Assembly: GCA_902790215.1 (NCBI GenBank)
Contig: CADAQX010000011.1
Location: forward strand, 1-54,807
Length of the DNA: 54,807 bases
Reading direction: 5' to 3'
Source: an uncultured Bacteroidota bacterium
GTDB lineage: Bacteria; Bacteroidota; Bacteroidia; Bacteroidales; P3
A program made the translations under genes and the position numbers. Positions 10,724 through 21,742 of this stretch are shown piece by piece. A model generated the notes under the pieces. The model searched no databases, was not told the DNA's origin, and worked only from the letters and a program-made list of their open reading frames with translations. Within the stretch, counting starts at the first letter, position 1. Each line of letters starts with the position of its first letter.

Positions 10724-13201
10724 TTACTGGCGCACTTTGGCGTTGAGCTGTGTTTCGAGGTTCTTCTGCAGTTTGGCCATGACGGCTTCAATCTGCTTGT
10801 CGTTAAGGGTCTTGTCCTTATCCTGCAGGATGAAGCTGACGGCGTAGGATTTCATGCCCTCGGCGATACCTTTGCCTTTGTACACGTCGAAGAGGCTGAC
10901 GCGCTTGAGGAGTTTCTTCTCTGTGCTGTAGGCCACTTGCTCAATCTCGGCGAAGGTGACTTTGTTGTCGAGAATCAGAGCGAGGTCGCGGCGCACTTCG
11001 GGGTATTTGGGTATTTCGGCATAGGTGACTTCCTTGGTGGGGTAGTTCTTGAGGAGGAGGCTCCAGTCGAAGTCGGCGTAGAAGACCTGCTGCTTGCAGT
11101 CCATGCGCTTGAGGGTGTCGCGGTTGAGGAGACCCAGGGAGCAGAGGGTCTTGTGGCTGTCGCGGAAGACAATGTCGATGCCTTCGGCAAAGCAGTGCAA
11201 GGCTGTGGGTTGGAACTGCAGGCGTGTGATGTTCATCCTCATGCGGTGCAGGATGTTCATCACCTGGGCTTTGAGGAAGTAGAAGTCGGTGTGAGTGGCA
11301 GGGGTTTTCCAGTTCTCAGGCTCCATGTCGCCGGTCATGAAGATGGAGAGGTGCTGAGTCTCGATGTACTTCTTGGTGACGGGGATGTCGTCGCCGGGTT
11401 TGGCGTCGGGGTTGAGCTGGTAGGTGCGGCCGAACTCGTAGAGTTTCTGGTCGTGAATCTTGTAGTTGATGTTGCGCACGATGCACTCCAGTCCGCAATA
11501 GAGGAGGGATTGCCGCATCACGTTGAGCTCCTTGCTCAGGGGGTTGAGGATGTGGATGCTGCGTGAGGAGTCGAAATCGGGGTTGTTCTCGAAGTATTCG
11601 GCCTTGGTGAGCGAGTTGTTCATAATCTCGCTGAAGCCGTTGTAGGTGAGCATGTCGCTCACCACGTTCTGCAACTTGACGGGGTTGGGCTTGGTGCTGA
11701 AGGAAAGGCTGCTGCTGATGCGCTCGTCAACGTGGATGTTGTTGTAGCCGTAGATGCGCATAATCTCTTCCACCACATCGCACTCGCGGGTGACATCCAC
11801 CTTGCATGTGGGAATGAGCAGTGACATGCCTTCGGCGTTTTCCGACACAATCTCTATGTCGAGGGAAGTGAGAGCCGTGCGGATGGCCTCGAGGGGAATG
11901 GGTTGCCCGATGAGGCTGAACACGCGCTGGAAGTTGATGTCCACTATGGCCTTGGGAATGGGGTTGGGATAGATGTCAACCACTTCGGAGGCCACGGTGG
12001 CTCCTGCCAGTTCCTTAATCAGATAGACGGCGCGTTGCAGTGCCCAGCGGGTGATGTTGGGGTCGCAGCCACGCTCGTAGCGGAACGAGGCGTCGGTCTT
12101 CAGGCCGTGGCGCTTGCTGGTCTTGCGGATGCTCACAGGGTTGAAGTAGGCACTTTCGAGGAAGACGCGTGTGGTGTTGTGGGTCACGCCGCTCTTCTCA
12201 CCGCCGAACACACCGGCGATGCACATGCCTTCCTGTTCGTTGCAAATCATCAAGTCGCGGCGGTCGAGCTTGCGCTCCACACCGTCGAGGGTCACGAAAG
12301 GCGTGTCCTGCGGCAGGGTGCGGACAATGACGTGATTGCCCGTAATCATGTCGGCATTGAAGGCGTGCAAAGGTTGCCCCACTTCCATGAGGACGAAATT
12401 GGTCACATCCACCACGTTGTTGATGGGACGGATGCCCACGGTGCGCAGTTTGTTCTGCAGCCACTCAGGCGAATCGGCCACATGGACATTCTCCAGCGTA
12501 ATGCCGGTATAGCGGGGGCAGAGATCCGGCTCTTCCACGGTGACGCGGACGCCGTTCTTTCCCTGGGCATCCGACAAGTCGGCAACCGGGGGCCACTGTA
12601 TGTGCTTGTCGGCGCCGTTGCGCGTGTTGAGCACGGCCACCACGTCGCGGGCCACGCCGATATGGCTTGTGGCATCGCTGCGGTTGGCGGTGATGGCCAC
12701 TTCCAGCGTATAGTCCTCTTCCAGATGGAAATACTCCTTGGCGGGCATGCCCACGGGGGCGTCGTCGGGCAGCACCATGATGCCGGCGTGATCGGAACCC
12801 AGCTGCAACTCATCGGCAGCGCAGAGCATTCCCTCGCTCACCGCACCGCGCAGTTTGCCTTTCTTAATCTCATAAAACTCCGTGTCGGAAGTGTAAATCT
12901 TGGTGCCAATCTGTGCACACACAACTTTCTGTCCGGCAGCCACGTTGGGGGCTCCGCACACAATGTTGAGGGGTGTGCCGGTACCCACGTCCACGGTGGT
13001 GAGATGCAGGTGGTCGCTGTCGGGATGGGGCTCGCAGGTGAGCACCTGGGCTATCACCACGTGCTCCAGTCCGCCTTTGATGCTTTCTACCTTCTCCACG
13101 TCTTCAATCTCCAGTCCGCTGAAGGTCAACAGGTCGTCAAGTTCGTTGGGGGTGAGGTCTGTATCGACATACTCACGCAGCCATTTGTACGATATTTTCA
13201 T
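10724..13201 (-). CDS. pheT: Phenylalanyl-tRNA synthetase beta subunit
   Basis: Encodes 825 residues, the normal length of bacterial PheT, which pairs with PheS to charge tRNA-Phe; it carries the editing site but not the adenylation site. Domains in order: N-terminal MKISYKWLREYVDTDL; tRNA-binding (EMAP-like) domain around 40-150 with HPDSDHLHL and VCGAPNV; B3/4 editing domain around 210-390; B5 domain around 410-480; the catalytic-like core; and the C-terminal anticodon-binding (FDX-ACB) domain from about 730 (PKYPEVRRDLALIL, LFDVYKGKGI). pheS is not in the window. The gene follows a glycosyltransferase gene by 12 bp and is followed after 3 bp by a small unknown gene. Confidence 0.98.
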   Translation of the reverse strand: MKISYKWLREYVDTDLTPNELDDLLTFSGLEIEDVEKVESIKGGLEHVVIAQVLTCEPHPDSDHLHLTTVDVGTGTPLNIVCGAPNVAAGQKVVCAQIGTKIYTSDTEFYEIKKGKLRGAVSEGMLCAADELQLGSDHAGIMVLPDDAPVGMPAKEYFHLEEDYTLEVAITANRSDATSHIGVARDVVAVLNTRNGADKHIQWPPVADLSDAQGKNGVRVTVEEPDLCPRYTGITLENVHVADSPEWLQNKLRTVGIRPINNVVDVTNFVLMEVGQPLHAFNADMITGNHVIVRTLPQDTPFVTLDGVERKLDRRDLMICNEQEGMCIAGVFGGEKSGVTHNTTRVFLESAYFNPVSIRKTSKRHGLKTDASFRYERGCDPNITRWALQRAVYLIKELAGATVASEVVDIYPNPIPKAIVDINFQRVFSLIGQPIPLEAIRTALTSLDIEIVSENAEGMSLLIPTCKVDVTRECDVVEEIMRIYGYNNIHVDERISSSLSFSTKPNPVKLQNVVSDMLTYNGFSEIMNNSLTKAEYFENNPDFDSSRSIHILNPLSKELNVMRQSLLYCGLECIVRNINYKIHDQKLYEFGRTYQLNPDAKPGDDIPVTKKYIETQHLSIFMTGDMEPENWKTPATHTDFYFLKAQVMNILHRMRMNITRLQFQPTALHCFAEGIDIVFRDSHKTLCSLGLLNRDTLKRMDCKQQVFYADFDWSLLLKNYPTKEVTYAEIPKYPEVRRDLALILDNKVTFAEIEQVAYSTEKKLLKRVSLFDVYKGKGIAEGMKSYAVSFILQDKDKTLNDKQIEAVMAKLQKNLETQLNAKVRQ

Positions 13202-13213
13202 TATTATGTGTTT

Positions 13214-14647
13214 TTATTTTTTCAATACGTATAGTTTATATTGTTGTGTGGGTAAAGGGGTTTCGGCATACAGGTCGGCGGGGATGTCCACACTCCCGTC
13301 GGTCAGCAGATGCTGGGGAAGCGGTTGCTGGATATGAGCGAGGTCGGTTGTTTTCAAGTCGATATGTTTCTCGCGGTAGTAGTATGCATATAGGCTCCAT
13401 TCCTGCGACATGGCAGGAGGGATACCCACCTGTTCCCCTTCTTCCAGCAGCGGTGCAATCGTCCGCATATCCTCCTGCAGGGCCACATCGCGGCCTGGTT
13501 TCCCACAGCTGACGGCGTTAAGGGCAACAGCCCCCATGGCCGCCAGCACGGCAACGGCAATCAGTGTGTTACGGCGCTTCTTGCTCTCGGTGCTTGTCCA
13601 GCGGGTCAAGGGCTCCTGCATGATGGCCCCGATTCCCACAACCAAGATTGGATAGACGGTCAGAATATAAAAACCGCGCTGTTTCAGGCTGATGGCTATG
13701 GGCAGCACACCCGACAGAACCAAGAGGAAGCAAATCCAGAACACCCTTCTGTCGGCGCGGCTCACGCGCTTGCGACTCTTCGCTTTCACGACACCAACCA
13801 CCACAATGGCCAATGCCCAGAGGATGATGGTCTGCTCGAAGAATTTCTTCACGATAGTCCAGCGGTTATCGACAATGGGTGTGTCGAGGTTGCCAAGCAC
13901 TTGGTTCGACAGATAGGTCTCGAAATACGTGACTGCCTCGGGGAACAACAGCCCCGTGGCGGCAAAGCACAGTGCAAAAGTACCCACGGCCATCAGCGTG
14001 TCGGACAGGGCTCGCAACAGGGCACGACCCACATGGGTGTGCTGCCCCATGGCCCAATCGACCGCCCACACAATCATGGGCAGGGCGAAAGGATAGAGAC
14101 CAGTGAACCCTTTGCACAGGAATGCCAGGAAGAGGAACACTCCTCCCAACGCCAAGTGCAACAATCGTTTGCCTCCTTCGCGAGGAAGCAGGCTCAGCAC
14201 CGCTGCCAGCACAAAAATCACCATGGTGCATTCCAGCATATTGTCGTGGGCGTTGCGCGACATGGCGGGAATCAGCACCCACAACAGCAGAGGCAGCCAG
14301 CCTGTTCTCCGGTCGTAGCCCATTCGGTGCCACAGCCTCACGGTGAGCCATGCGGTCAGCACAGTGGTCACCATGGTGAAAAGCCTCGTCACCCAGATGT
14401 GGGTGCCGAAAATCTTGTAGAACACGGCCAGCAGTCCCATCGCCAGGGGAGGGTGCTCGTAGAAGTCGGCATGCAGCGACGGCGAATGCGTGGGGTGCCA
14501 GAACGTGCAGACACCCGACGCCATGTTGTCCGCCACATTGCCGTAAATCAAGCCGTCCATAAACATACCCGTCGTCAGCAGCGAACCGCTGATAAGCATC
14601 AGGAACACCGATGCCACAATCGTGTATGCAGGCCAGCTTTGTTTCAT
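13214..14647 (-). CDS. Membrane glycosyltransferase, GT39/ArnT-like
   Basis: Encodes 477 residues: about 8-10 hydrophobic segments in the first 380 residues, then a soluble C-terminal part of about 100 residues. The first periplasmic loop contains MDGLIYGNVAD, with Asp31 at the position of the catalytic acidic residue of GT39-type enzymes, and DFYEHPPLAMGLLAVFYKIFG, matching the conserved 'EHPPL' region of undecaprenyl- or dolichyl-phosphate-sugar glycosyltransferases. It should move a sugar from a lipid-phosphate donor to a protein or lipid acceptor on the outer face of the inner membrane. Acceptor and sugar are unknown. It begins downstream of the 7-bp array and ends 12 bp before pheT. Confidence 0.9.
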   Translation of the reverse strand: MKQSWPAYTIVASVFLMLISGSLLTTGMFMDGLIYGNVADNMASGVCTFWHPTHSPSLHADFYEHPPLAMGLLAVFYKIFGTHIWVTRLFTMVTTVLTAWLTVRLWHRMGYDRRTGWLPLLLWVLIPAMSRNAHDNMLECTMVIFVLAAVLSLLPREGGKRLLHLALGGVFLFLAFLCKGFTGLYPFALPMIVWAVDWAMGQHTHVGRALLRALSDTLMAVGTFALCFAATGLLFPEAVTYFETYLSNQVLGNLDTPIVDNRWTIVKKFFEQTIILWALAIVVVGVVKAKSRKRVSRADRRVFWICFLLVLSGVLPIAISLKQRGFYILTVYPILVVGIGAIMQEPLTRWTSTESKKRRNTLIAVAVLAAMGAVALNAVSCGKPGRDVALQEDMRTIAPLLEEGEQVGIPPAMSQEWSLYAYYYREKHIDLKTTDLAHIQQPLPQHLLTDGSVDIPADLYAETPLPTQQYKLYVLKK

Positions 14648-14678
14648 ATTGAATTCGTTAGATACGTTGATATGTCAA

Positions 14679-14797
14679 TCAATTCTCAATTCTCAATTCT
14701 CAAATCTCAATTCTCAAATCTCAAATCTCAATTCTCAATTCTCAAATCTCAAATCTCAATTCTCAATTCTCAAATCTCAATTCTCAAATCTCAATTC

Positions 14798-14800
<3 letters not shown>
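14679..14800. repeat. Heptanucleotide array, 17 units of two variants
   Basis: Seventeen contiguous 7-bp units occupy 14679-14797. Each is either TCAATTC (T) or TCAAATC (A), in the order T T T A T A A T T A A T T A T A T. The following TCA (14798-14800) is the complement of the glnS stop codon. The array fills most of the spacer between glnS and the glycosyltransferase gene. Confidence 0.95.
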
Positions 14801-16492
<1,692 letters not shown>

Positions 16493-16551
16493 CTTTATAA
16501 GATTCTCATTATATAGTTATTATAATAATATACTCCAAAAACATCAATCTA

Positions 16552-16559
16552 CAAAAATA
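16552..16559 (-). promoter_or_regulatory. Promoter -7 element for glnS
   Basis: The minus strand reads TATTTTTG, matching TAnnTTTG, 60 bp upstream of the glnS start, in an AT-rich stretch. Confidence 0.55.
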
Positions 16560-16589
16560 CGAAATAAATCTGTATAATCAAACTTTTTT

Positions 16590-16711
16590 CGTTGTAGCGC
16601 CAATCCTTATTCCCTCCCTTTCCTATCGTTTTCCGTCATTTCTCCCTTTTAAAAGGGAAAACGATAGGAAACAAATCGAATAAGAAAGGGAAAAGGAACG
16701 ACGTTACAACG
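16590..16711. repeat. 122-bp imperfect palindrome centred on TTTTAAAA
   Basis: Two 61-bp arms meet at 16650/16651 (CCCTTTT / AAAAGGG). The outer ends pair as CGTTGTA / TACAACG, and the inner 16-bp pieces TTTCCTATCGTTTTCC and GGAAAACGATAGGAAA are exact complements, but offset within the two arms. The right arm reads as roughly 11-bp units (GGGAAAACGAT, AGGAAACAAAT, CGAATAAGAAA, GGGAAAAGGAA). A related element lies at 36270-36378. It occupies the spacer upstream of glnS. Confidence 0.8.
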
Positions 16712-16735
16712 GACCAACAACGATTTTAAAAGGTA

Positions 16736-16764
16736 GCAAAAAAGCCCTCCTTGTGAGAGGGCTT
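16736..16764 (-). terminator. Intrinsic terminator of the envelope block
   Basis: On the minus strand an 8-bp stem AAGCCCTC / GAGGGCTT with loop TCACAAG is followed directly by a T-run (TTTTTTGCTACC). It lies about 150 bp beyond the stop of the barrel gene at 16913 and upstream of glnS, so it should end the transcript of the 16913-18713 genes. Confidence 0.8.
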
Positions 16765-16786
16765 GGAGTTGACATAAATGCTTTAC

Positions 16787-16917
16787 GAATTGAAAATTGA
16801 AAGTTGAAAATAGTGATTAGTGAATAGTGAAAAGTGAAAAGTGAAAAGTGATTAGTGATTGCTCAATTCACAATTCACAATTCACATTTCACAAAATTTC
16901 AATTTTCAATTTTTAGA
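16787..16917. repeat. Heptamer hairpin array
   Basis: The left half reads in 7-bp steps (GAAAATT-type, then AGTGATT, AGTGAAT, AGTGAAA three times, AGTGATT twice). The right half carries the complementary kind (AATTCAC repeats, then TCAATTT repeats), so the block can fold on itself. It ends in the last codons and stop of the barrel gene at 16913. Confidence 0.8.
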
Positions 16918-17521
16918 GGATGTAGCCAAGACCGACGAAGATGCCGGAAGTCTTGGAAGTGGTTTTGTCGCTCTTGTTGATGTCGAGCAGACCCAGGCGG
17001 TAGCCGCCGAAGAAACGGAATTGCTGGAACTCAAGGGCGGCACCGACGGCACCCAGCAGGTCGAACTGCTTGTAGTTGGAGTTGTCACCGTACCATTTGT
17101 AGTCAGTGCTGGTGTTGAGCACATTCTCGGAGATGTTGGTGTTGCCGTTGAGGGCATAGCTCAGCACAGGACCTGCAAACACGGCCAGGCGTGCGTTGCC
17201 GCCCAGAGGGATGGCGAAGTTGAGCAGCACGGGCACATCAATGAGCATCTGGGTGTATGTGGTGGTCGTGGTAGCAGAGAAGACGGTGGTGGCGGTCTTC
17301 TTGTAGTTATAGCGCAACTGGCCGCCGAAGGAGATGCCGATGTTGCCGGAGAGAACATGGTTGTAGTTGACACCGCCGAAGAATCCGGCCATCTCGCCGG
17401 GAGTGAAGTTGGTGGTTGTCTGGGGTGCGTAGCCCAGGTTGATGCCTAAGCTTTGTGCGTTGGCTTTTCCTGCAAAGAGCAGAGCCGCTGTGACGGCGAT
17501 GATAAGAATTGATTTTTTCAT
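16913..17521 (-). CDS. Outer-membrane beta-barrel protein (porin/PorT-like family)
   Basis: Encodes 202 residues with a clear signal peptide (MKKSILIIAVTAALLFAGKANAQ). The mature part alternates hydrophobic and polar residues in strands with Gly/Tyr/Asn turns (SLGINLGYAP, GFFGGVNYNHVL, ISFGGQLRYNYKK, IFVGLGYIL) and ends in a strand with a terminal hydrophobic residue, as in eight-stranded outer-membrane barrels. No specific substrate or function can be assigned. It is one of two similar small barrels in the block 16913-18713, separated by a small secreted protein. Confidence 0.85.
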   Translation of the reverse strand: MKKSILIIAVTAALLFAGKANAQSLGINLGYAPQTTTNFTPGEMAGFFGGVNYNHVLSGNIGISFGGQLRYNYKKTATTVFSATTTTTYTQMLIDVPVLLNFAIPLGGNARLAVFAGPVLSYALNGNTNISENVLNTSTDYKWYGDNSNYKQFDLLGAVGAALEFQQFRFFGGYRLGLLDINKSDKTTSKTSGIFVGLGYIL

Positions 17522-17581
17522 GTTGTTTGTAGTTTGATTTGTTGATAAATTGTTTCTATCGTTTGGCGGGAGCCCTGCTTG

Positions 17582-18076
17582 CTATTTCCTCAGCAGGAAT
17601 CCCGAGAGTGCCTGGCGTATCTCCTTGTCGGAAAAGCGCGTGCCGTAGGAGCTGACAAAGAGTTTGACCGCTTCGGGGTCCAACCGCTTGCCTTTGATGA
17701 GCCGCCAGCGGGCTATGGTTTCGGCAATGGTTTCCTCTTTCGGAAAGCCGTCGATTTCGATTTCGGCAGTGGTGTCGAACCCTTTGAAGGCAAAGACGTA
17801 GTAGTTCACCGTTCCGCTTTCGGGGTGGTTGGGCATCATGCGGTCTTTGTCGCGGAAGCTCTGTGTGGTGACAGCGATGAGGAGATTGTCGTTCTCGTCG
17901 GTGATGAAAAACTGGCAGTCGCTGCTGAGCATTTTGCAGCCCACCTTCTCAATATAGGCTATCACCTGATTGCCCACAGTGATTTCACCGTGGCGGTTCA
18001 CATTGACCTTCTGTTTTTGGGCGAAAGACGATGCGGCTACGGCAAACAGCAGAGTCAGGAGCAATGTTTTTTTCAT
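17582..18076 (-). CDS. Secreted protein of unknown function
   Basis: Encodes 164 residues from ATG at 18076. The frame is open further upstream into the preceding gene, but the signal peptide (MKKTLLLTLLFAVAASSFAQ) fixes this start. The mature protein is charged and mixed alpha/beta (GNQVIAYIEKVGC, DCQFFITDENDNLLIAV, NYYVFAFKGFDTTAEIEIDGFP) and has two Cys that could form a disulfide. No family recognised. It starts 10 bp after the upstream barrel gene and lies about 60 bp before the next barrel gene, so all three probably share a transcript. Confidence 0.78.
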   Translation of the reverse strand: MKKTLLLTLLFAVAASSFAQKQKVNVNRHGEITVGNQVIAYIEKVGCKMLSSDCQFFITDENDNLLIAVTTQSFRDKDRMMPNHPESGTVNYYVFAFKGFDTTAEIEIDGFPKEETIAETIARWRLIKGKRLDPEAVKLFVSSYGTRFSDKEIRQALSGFLLRK

Positions 18077-18086
18077 GACGGCGGAA

Positions 18087-18713
18087 TTAGAACACGAAAC
18101 CGGCACTGACAAAGGCGCGGTAGGCCTTCTGGTCGATATCGTTCTTGTAGTGCTGGTTGAACAGGTTGCCCGTTGCGCCGAGGGTGATGTTGACAAAATC
18201 CAGCTTGAAGCCTACACCGAACATGATGCTGATGTTGTAGCGGCGCATCTCCTCCGAAGCACTGACGGTCTTGTCATCGTAGTAGTTCTTCTCGAGGTGT
18301 GCGTCGAGGCCGTCCACCCAGTTGTCGCTCTTTGCGGAGACACCGATGTTGAATTCGGGACCGGCGAAGATGTAGAAGTAGGAGATCTCGGAAAGGTAGA
18401 GACGCACGTTGGGGAGCACGGGAATGTTGACGGTAGATTCAGTGTATTTGCTGTGGTGGGTGATGCCGGCAACGGCAGTCTTGTTGTCGGCGGTGTGCCG
18501 GCTGAAGAAGATGCCGGGGGTTACACCGATGTGTTTGGACAGTGCCACGTTGGTGGCTGCTCCGACATGGAAGCCCGGATAGTTGGCTGGCTTGTTGTCG
18601 CCGACTCGCAATTGCATGTAGTCGAAGCCGCCGTTGATGAGTGATTGGGCAGAGAGGCTGCCTGCCATGACCAAAAGGGCGGTTAGAATGAGGGTTTTGA
18701 TTGACTTTTTCAT
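18087..18713 (-). CDS. Outer-membrane beta-barrel protein (PorT-like family)
   Basis: Encodes 208 residues with signal peptide MKKSIKTLILTALLVMAGSL followed by SAQ. Strand-like segments with aromatic girdles (GGFDYMQLRVGDN, GVTPGIFFSRH, NVRLYLSEISYFYIFAGPEFNIG, ISIMFGVGFKLDFVNITLGATG) and a C-terminal FVSAGFVF strand fit the outer-membrane beta-barrel family common in Bacteroidota (PorT-type, about 200 residues). It is the first gene of the small envelope operon ending at 16913. Function beyond membrane location is not predictable. Confidence 0.85.
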   Translation of the reverse strand: MKKSIKTLILTALLVMAGSLSAQSLINGGFDYMQLRVGDNKPANYPGFHVGAATNVALSKHIGVTPGIFFSRHTADNKTAVAGITHHSKYTESTVNIPVLPNVRLYLSEISYFYIFAGPEFNIGVSAKSDNWVDGLDAHLEKNYYDDKTVSASEEMRRYNISIMFGVGFKLDFVNITLGATGNLFNQHYKNDIDQKAYRAFVSAGFVF

Positions 18714-18721
18714 GTTATCGT

Positions 18722-18813
18722 TGTTTTAAGAATGTGTAAACGTGTGAATGTGTTAGTCTTTTTGATTAACGAATTAATGAATTCATTTTTTCAATTCTCA
18801 ATTCTCAATTTTT

Positions 18814-18818
<5 letters not shown>
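18722..18818. repeat. 8-bp and 7-bp arrays
   Basis: Eight-base units (GAATGTGT, AAACGTGT, GAATGTGT; then TTAACGAA, TTAATGAA) are followed by heptamers of TCAATTC and TCAATTT. They reach the stop of the lipoprotein gene at 18814. Confidence 0.7.
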
Positions 18819-19524
<706 letters not shown>

Positions 19525-19554
19525 GATAAAAGCGTTTAGGTTTGTTTATTGATG

Positions 19555-19562
19555 CAAAGATA
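19555..19562 (-). promoter_or_regulatory. Promoter -7 element for the poly-Asn lipoprotein
   Basis: The minus strand reads TATCTTTG (TAnnTTTG), followed by GCATCAATAA, 31 bp upstream of the ATG at 19524. Confidence 0.6.
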
Positions 19563-19606
19563 CATTTATTTTTTCAATTATAAGATTTCATGTGTTTTTT
19601 TTATGC

Positions 19607-19639
19607 AGCAGGGGACTCGGAAATGCCAAGTCCCCTGCT
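19607..19639. other. Perfect 11-bp hairpin after T9SS cargo gene
   Basis: AGCAGGGGACT and AGTCCCCTGCT pair perfectly around an 11-base loop, 22 bp beyond the stop of the T9SS cargo gene. On the minus strand it is followed by an A-run rather than a T-run, so it is not a textbook intrinsic terminator. It may protect the mRNA end or work with another signal. Confidence 0.6.
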
Positions 19640-19661
19640 GTGATGTTTGTGGTCTGGACAT

Positions 19662-21137
19662 CTACTCCACCACCAGTTTCTTGGTTACGCAACCTGCCAA
19701 GGTGTGTATCACCACCACATAGGTGCCCTTTGCCCAGTCGTTCACGTCAAAGGATGTGGTGCCAGCAGGGAATTCGCGCCATCGAATACCGTAGGAGCCG
19801 TACACCTCAATGCCTTTCACCCCGCATGGGGTCACCACTTCAACCCTCTCTTTCGCGGGATTGGGCTGCAGAAATACACGCGACGACAGACGTACATCCT
19901 CGTCGGGCTGTACGATGCCGACCCTTGTCTGCCACTCTACGCCCTCGCTCCATTCACTGTAGCGCAGCGTGTCCAGTTCACGGCATACCGTGCGCACGTA
20001 TGCCACCATTATTTCACCAGTGTGCAGTGTGTCGATAAACCGCCATCTGTTGGTGTTGACATTGACAAAGGTGCCGCTGTCAGGCGCTGTGCCTTCCGGC
20101 CCATAGGACACTTGGTACTCGCTCCTCCCCTCCAAGGGGTTCCAGCGTAGCATGACGGTGTCTCCGTAGCGGCTCATGATGCGTAAATCCTGCACAGGCA
20201 GACAGTCTGGAGTGTCCACCGTCCATATGGTGTCATAAGTCGCAATAAGAGGGAAAATCATCCAGAATTCCCGTGTTTCTGTCGGCACCCATTCGTTCAG
20301 CCTGAATTCGATGGGTATGTTCCCATGGTATAAGTTGCTGTCCAATGTCCAGCGAACCTTTTTCTTCATGAATGGTGTCAGGCATTCCTCTCCGTAGCAC
20401 AAAGAGTCCCATTGAGAATTGAAAGTGGCCAGGGGGTCCCAGAGACCGTAATAGGCCGTTGCAGACGGAGGTACATCTTCTGCAGTCACTCCAGTAATAT
20501 AGTCAAGATGTAACTTCTCCCACTGCCAATGGTTGTTTGATGCTCCCACATAGAAAGAGTCCGATACATGGATGGGTTTGTCGAAGAAGAACCGGTAATC
20601 CTCAATACCAGGTGTGGTATACTGGGTTTCAAATTCCACATTACAATCGTGCAGAAGGTTAGATTGACCGGTGTATACTGTAGGGAATATGGTATCGCAG
20701 AACAGGTCTATCATCAGTGTGCCTTTCTGTTCAAAAGTGTCTGGGGTGGCCTCGTAAAGATACAGGAACTCGCTCGGATAGAAACCATAGGGCATAGGGT
20801 GATACCCATGAGCCCCACCATTGAATACACTTAGCATCACACTTATCCCGTAGATATCGGCTCCTCCTTCAATGTAGTTATACTGAAGCATGTCGCCATG
20901 GACAAAGGCTTTACTGCATGTGTCCTGTGACCAGGAATGAACAGCATCTGCACTATTTGACCATGAATAATAAGTAAGCCAATTCGCACTAATGACTAAC
21001 GGTTTGCCCGAATCCATCCAAGACAGGTAATTGAACTCAATATAGGGGCGTATCACCGTGTCTATGCGCACATACTCTTGCGCTGTCGCTACGGTGACGG
21101 TCAGTAGCATACACAATGTTAAAACAATTCTTTTCAT
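19662..21137 (-). CDS. T9SS type A sorting-domain protein
   Basis: Encodes 491 residues: signal peptide MKRIVLTLCMLLTVTVATAQ, a body of about 300 residues rich in Tyr/Trp without a recognised catalytic motif, then a fibronectin-III-like stretch (about 340-415: VQDLRIMSRYGDTVMLRWNP, MVAYVRTVCRELD). The last 70 residues form the Por-secretion tail: LQPNPAKERVEVVTP, GIEVYGSYG, WAKGTYVVVIHTLAGCVTKKLVVE. That tail directs T9SS export across the outer membrane and is normally cleaved and replaced by surface anchoring. Substrate or partner of the exported protein is unknown. A promoter-like site is 92 bp upstream and a hairpin lies downstream, so it is probably monocistronic. Confidence 0.88.
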   Translation of the reverse strand: MKRIVLTLCMLLTVTVATAQEYVRIDTVIRPYIEFNYLSWMDSGKPLVISANWLTYYSWSNSADAVHSWSQDTCSKAFVHGDMLQYNYIEGGADIYGISVMLSVFNGGAHGYHPMPYGFYPSEFLYLYEATPDTFEQKGTLMIDLFCDTIFPTVYTGQSNLLHDCNVEFETQYTTPGIEDYRFFFDKPIHVSDSFYVGASNNHWQWEKLHLDYITGVTAEDVPPSATAYYGLWDPLATFNSQWDSLCYGEECLTPFMKKKVRWTLDSNLYHGNIPIEFRLNEWVPTETREFWMIFPLIATYDTIWTVDTPDCLPVQDLRIMSRYGDTVMLRWNPLEGRSEYQVSYGPEGTAPDSGTFVNVNTNRWRFIDTLHTGEIMVAYVRTVCRELDTLRYSEWSEGVEWQTRVGIVQPDEDVRLSSRVFLQPNPAKERVEVVTPCGVKGIEVYGSYGIRWREFPAGTTSFDVNDWAKGTYVVVIHTLAGCVTKKLVVE

Positions 21138-21228
21138 TGTTGATGTCCTCCTGTGGAAAATGTTAATAAAAAGATAAGTGTTTTAATTCTCATGAAGATA
21201 TATGAATTTAGTTGATTGATTTTGTTTG

Positions 21229-21236
21229 CAAATATA
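21229..21236 (-). promoter_or_regulatory. Promoter -7 element for T9SS cargo gene
   Basis: The minus strand reads TATATTTG (TAnnTTTG), followed by CAAACAAAATC, 92 bp upstream of the ATG at 21137. Confidence 0.5.
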
Positions 21237-21352
21237 AGAAAAAAAATAAATTGTATAAAAAAAAGCGATTAGACATTTGTTTTGTAAATGGGGTAGCTGC
21301 TTTCCACAATATTTCAGTTCTTTCAGCGTTATTAAAAAAAACATGAGATTCG

Positions 21353-21742
21353 ATGAAAGACGAGAAGTTTTCACTCTGCAAAAGGATTAAGAGTTTCGGT
21401 TATGCCTTTGCGGGCATCAGGGTGTTGATTCGCGAGGAGCATAATGCCTGGATACACTGTGTGGCTACCGTGGCAGCAGTGACTCTGGGTTTCCTTTTCG
21501 ACATCACGCCGGGCGAGTGGACGGCAGTGGTCATCGTCATTGCCATGGTGTTCTCGGCCGAGGCCGTGAACTCTGCCATTGAGCGTACGGCCGACTTTGT
21601 CAAGGCCGAGCGCGACGACCGCAAGCGCGACATCAAGGACCTTGCTGCCGGCGCTGTGCTGATATGCGCCGTAGGTGCCGCCGTGGTGGGAGTAATCATT
21701 TTCCTTCCTTATCTGATAACATTTATTAATTCATTGATATGA
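21353..21742 (+). CDS. dgkA: Diacylglycerol kinase / undecaprenol kinase family
   Basis: Encodes 129 residues, the usual size of DgkA-type integral membrane kinases. The N-terminal amphipathic part (KRIKSFGYAFAGIRVLIREEHNAWIH) and the active-site helix with SAEAVNSAIERTADF (the 'E-x-x-N-x-A-I-E' signature) are clear; three hydrophobic segments follow the family layout. It phosphorylates diacylglycerol or, in many bacteria, undecaprenol, returning the lipid carrier for cell-wall synthesis. Which substrate applies is not visible. Its stop overlaps the start of the following lipoprotein gene (ATGA), indicating coupling. Confidence 0.93.
   Translation: MKDEKFSLCKRIKSFGYAFAGIRVLIREEHNAWIHCVATVAAVTLGFLFDITPGEWTAVVIVIAMVFSAEAVNSAIERTADFVKAERDDRKRDIKDLAAGAVLICAVGAAVVGVIIFLPYLITFINSLI

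Noticed and set aside
19607-19639. Rho-independent terminator for the T9SS cargo gene
   Set aside because: The stem is strong, but on the gene's strand it is followed by an A-run, not a T-run; listed as a hairpin only.
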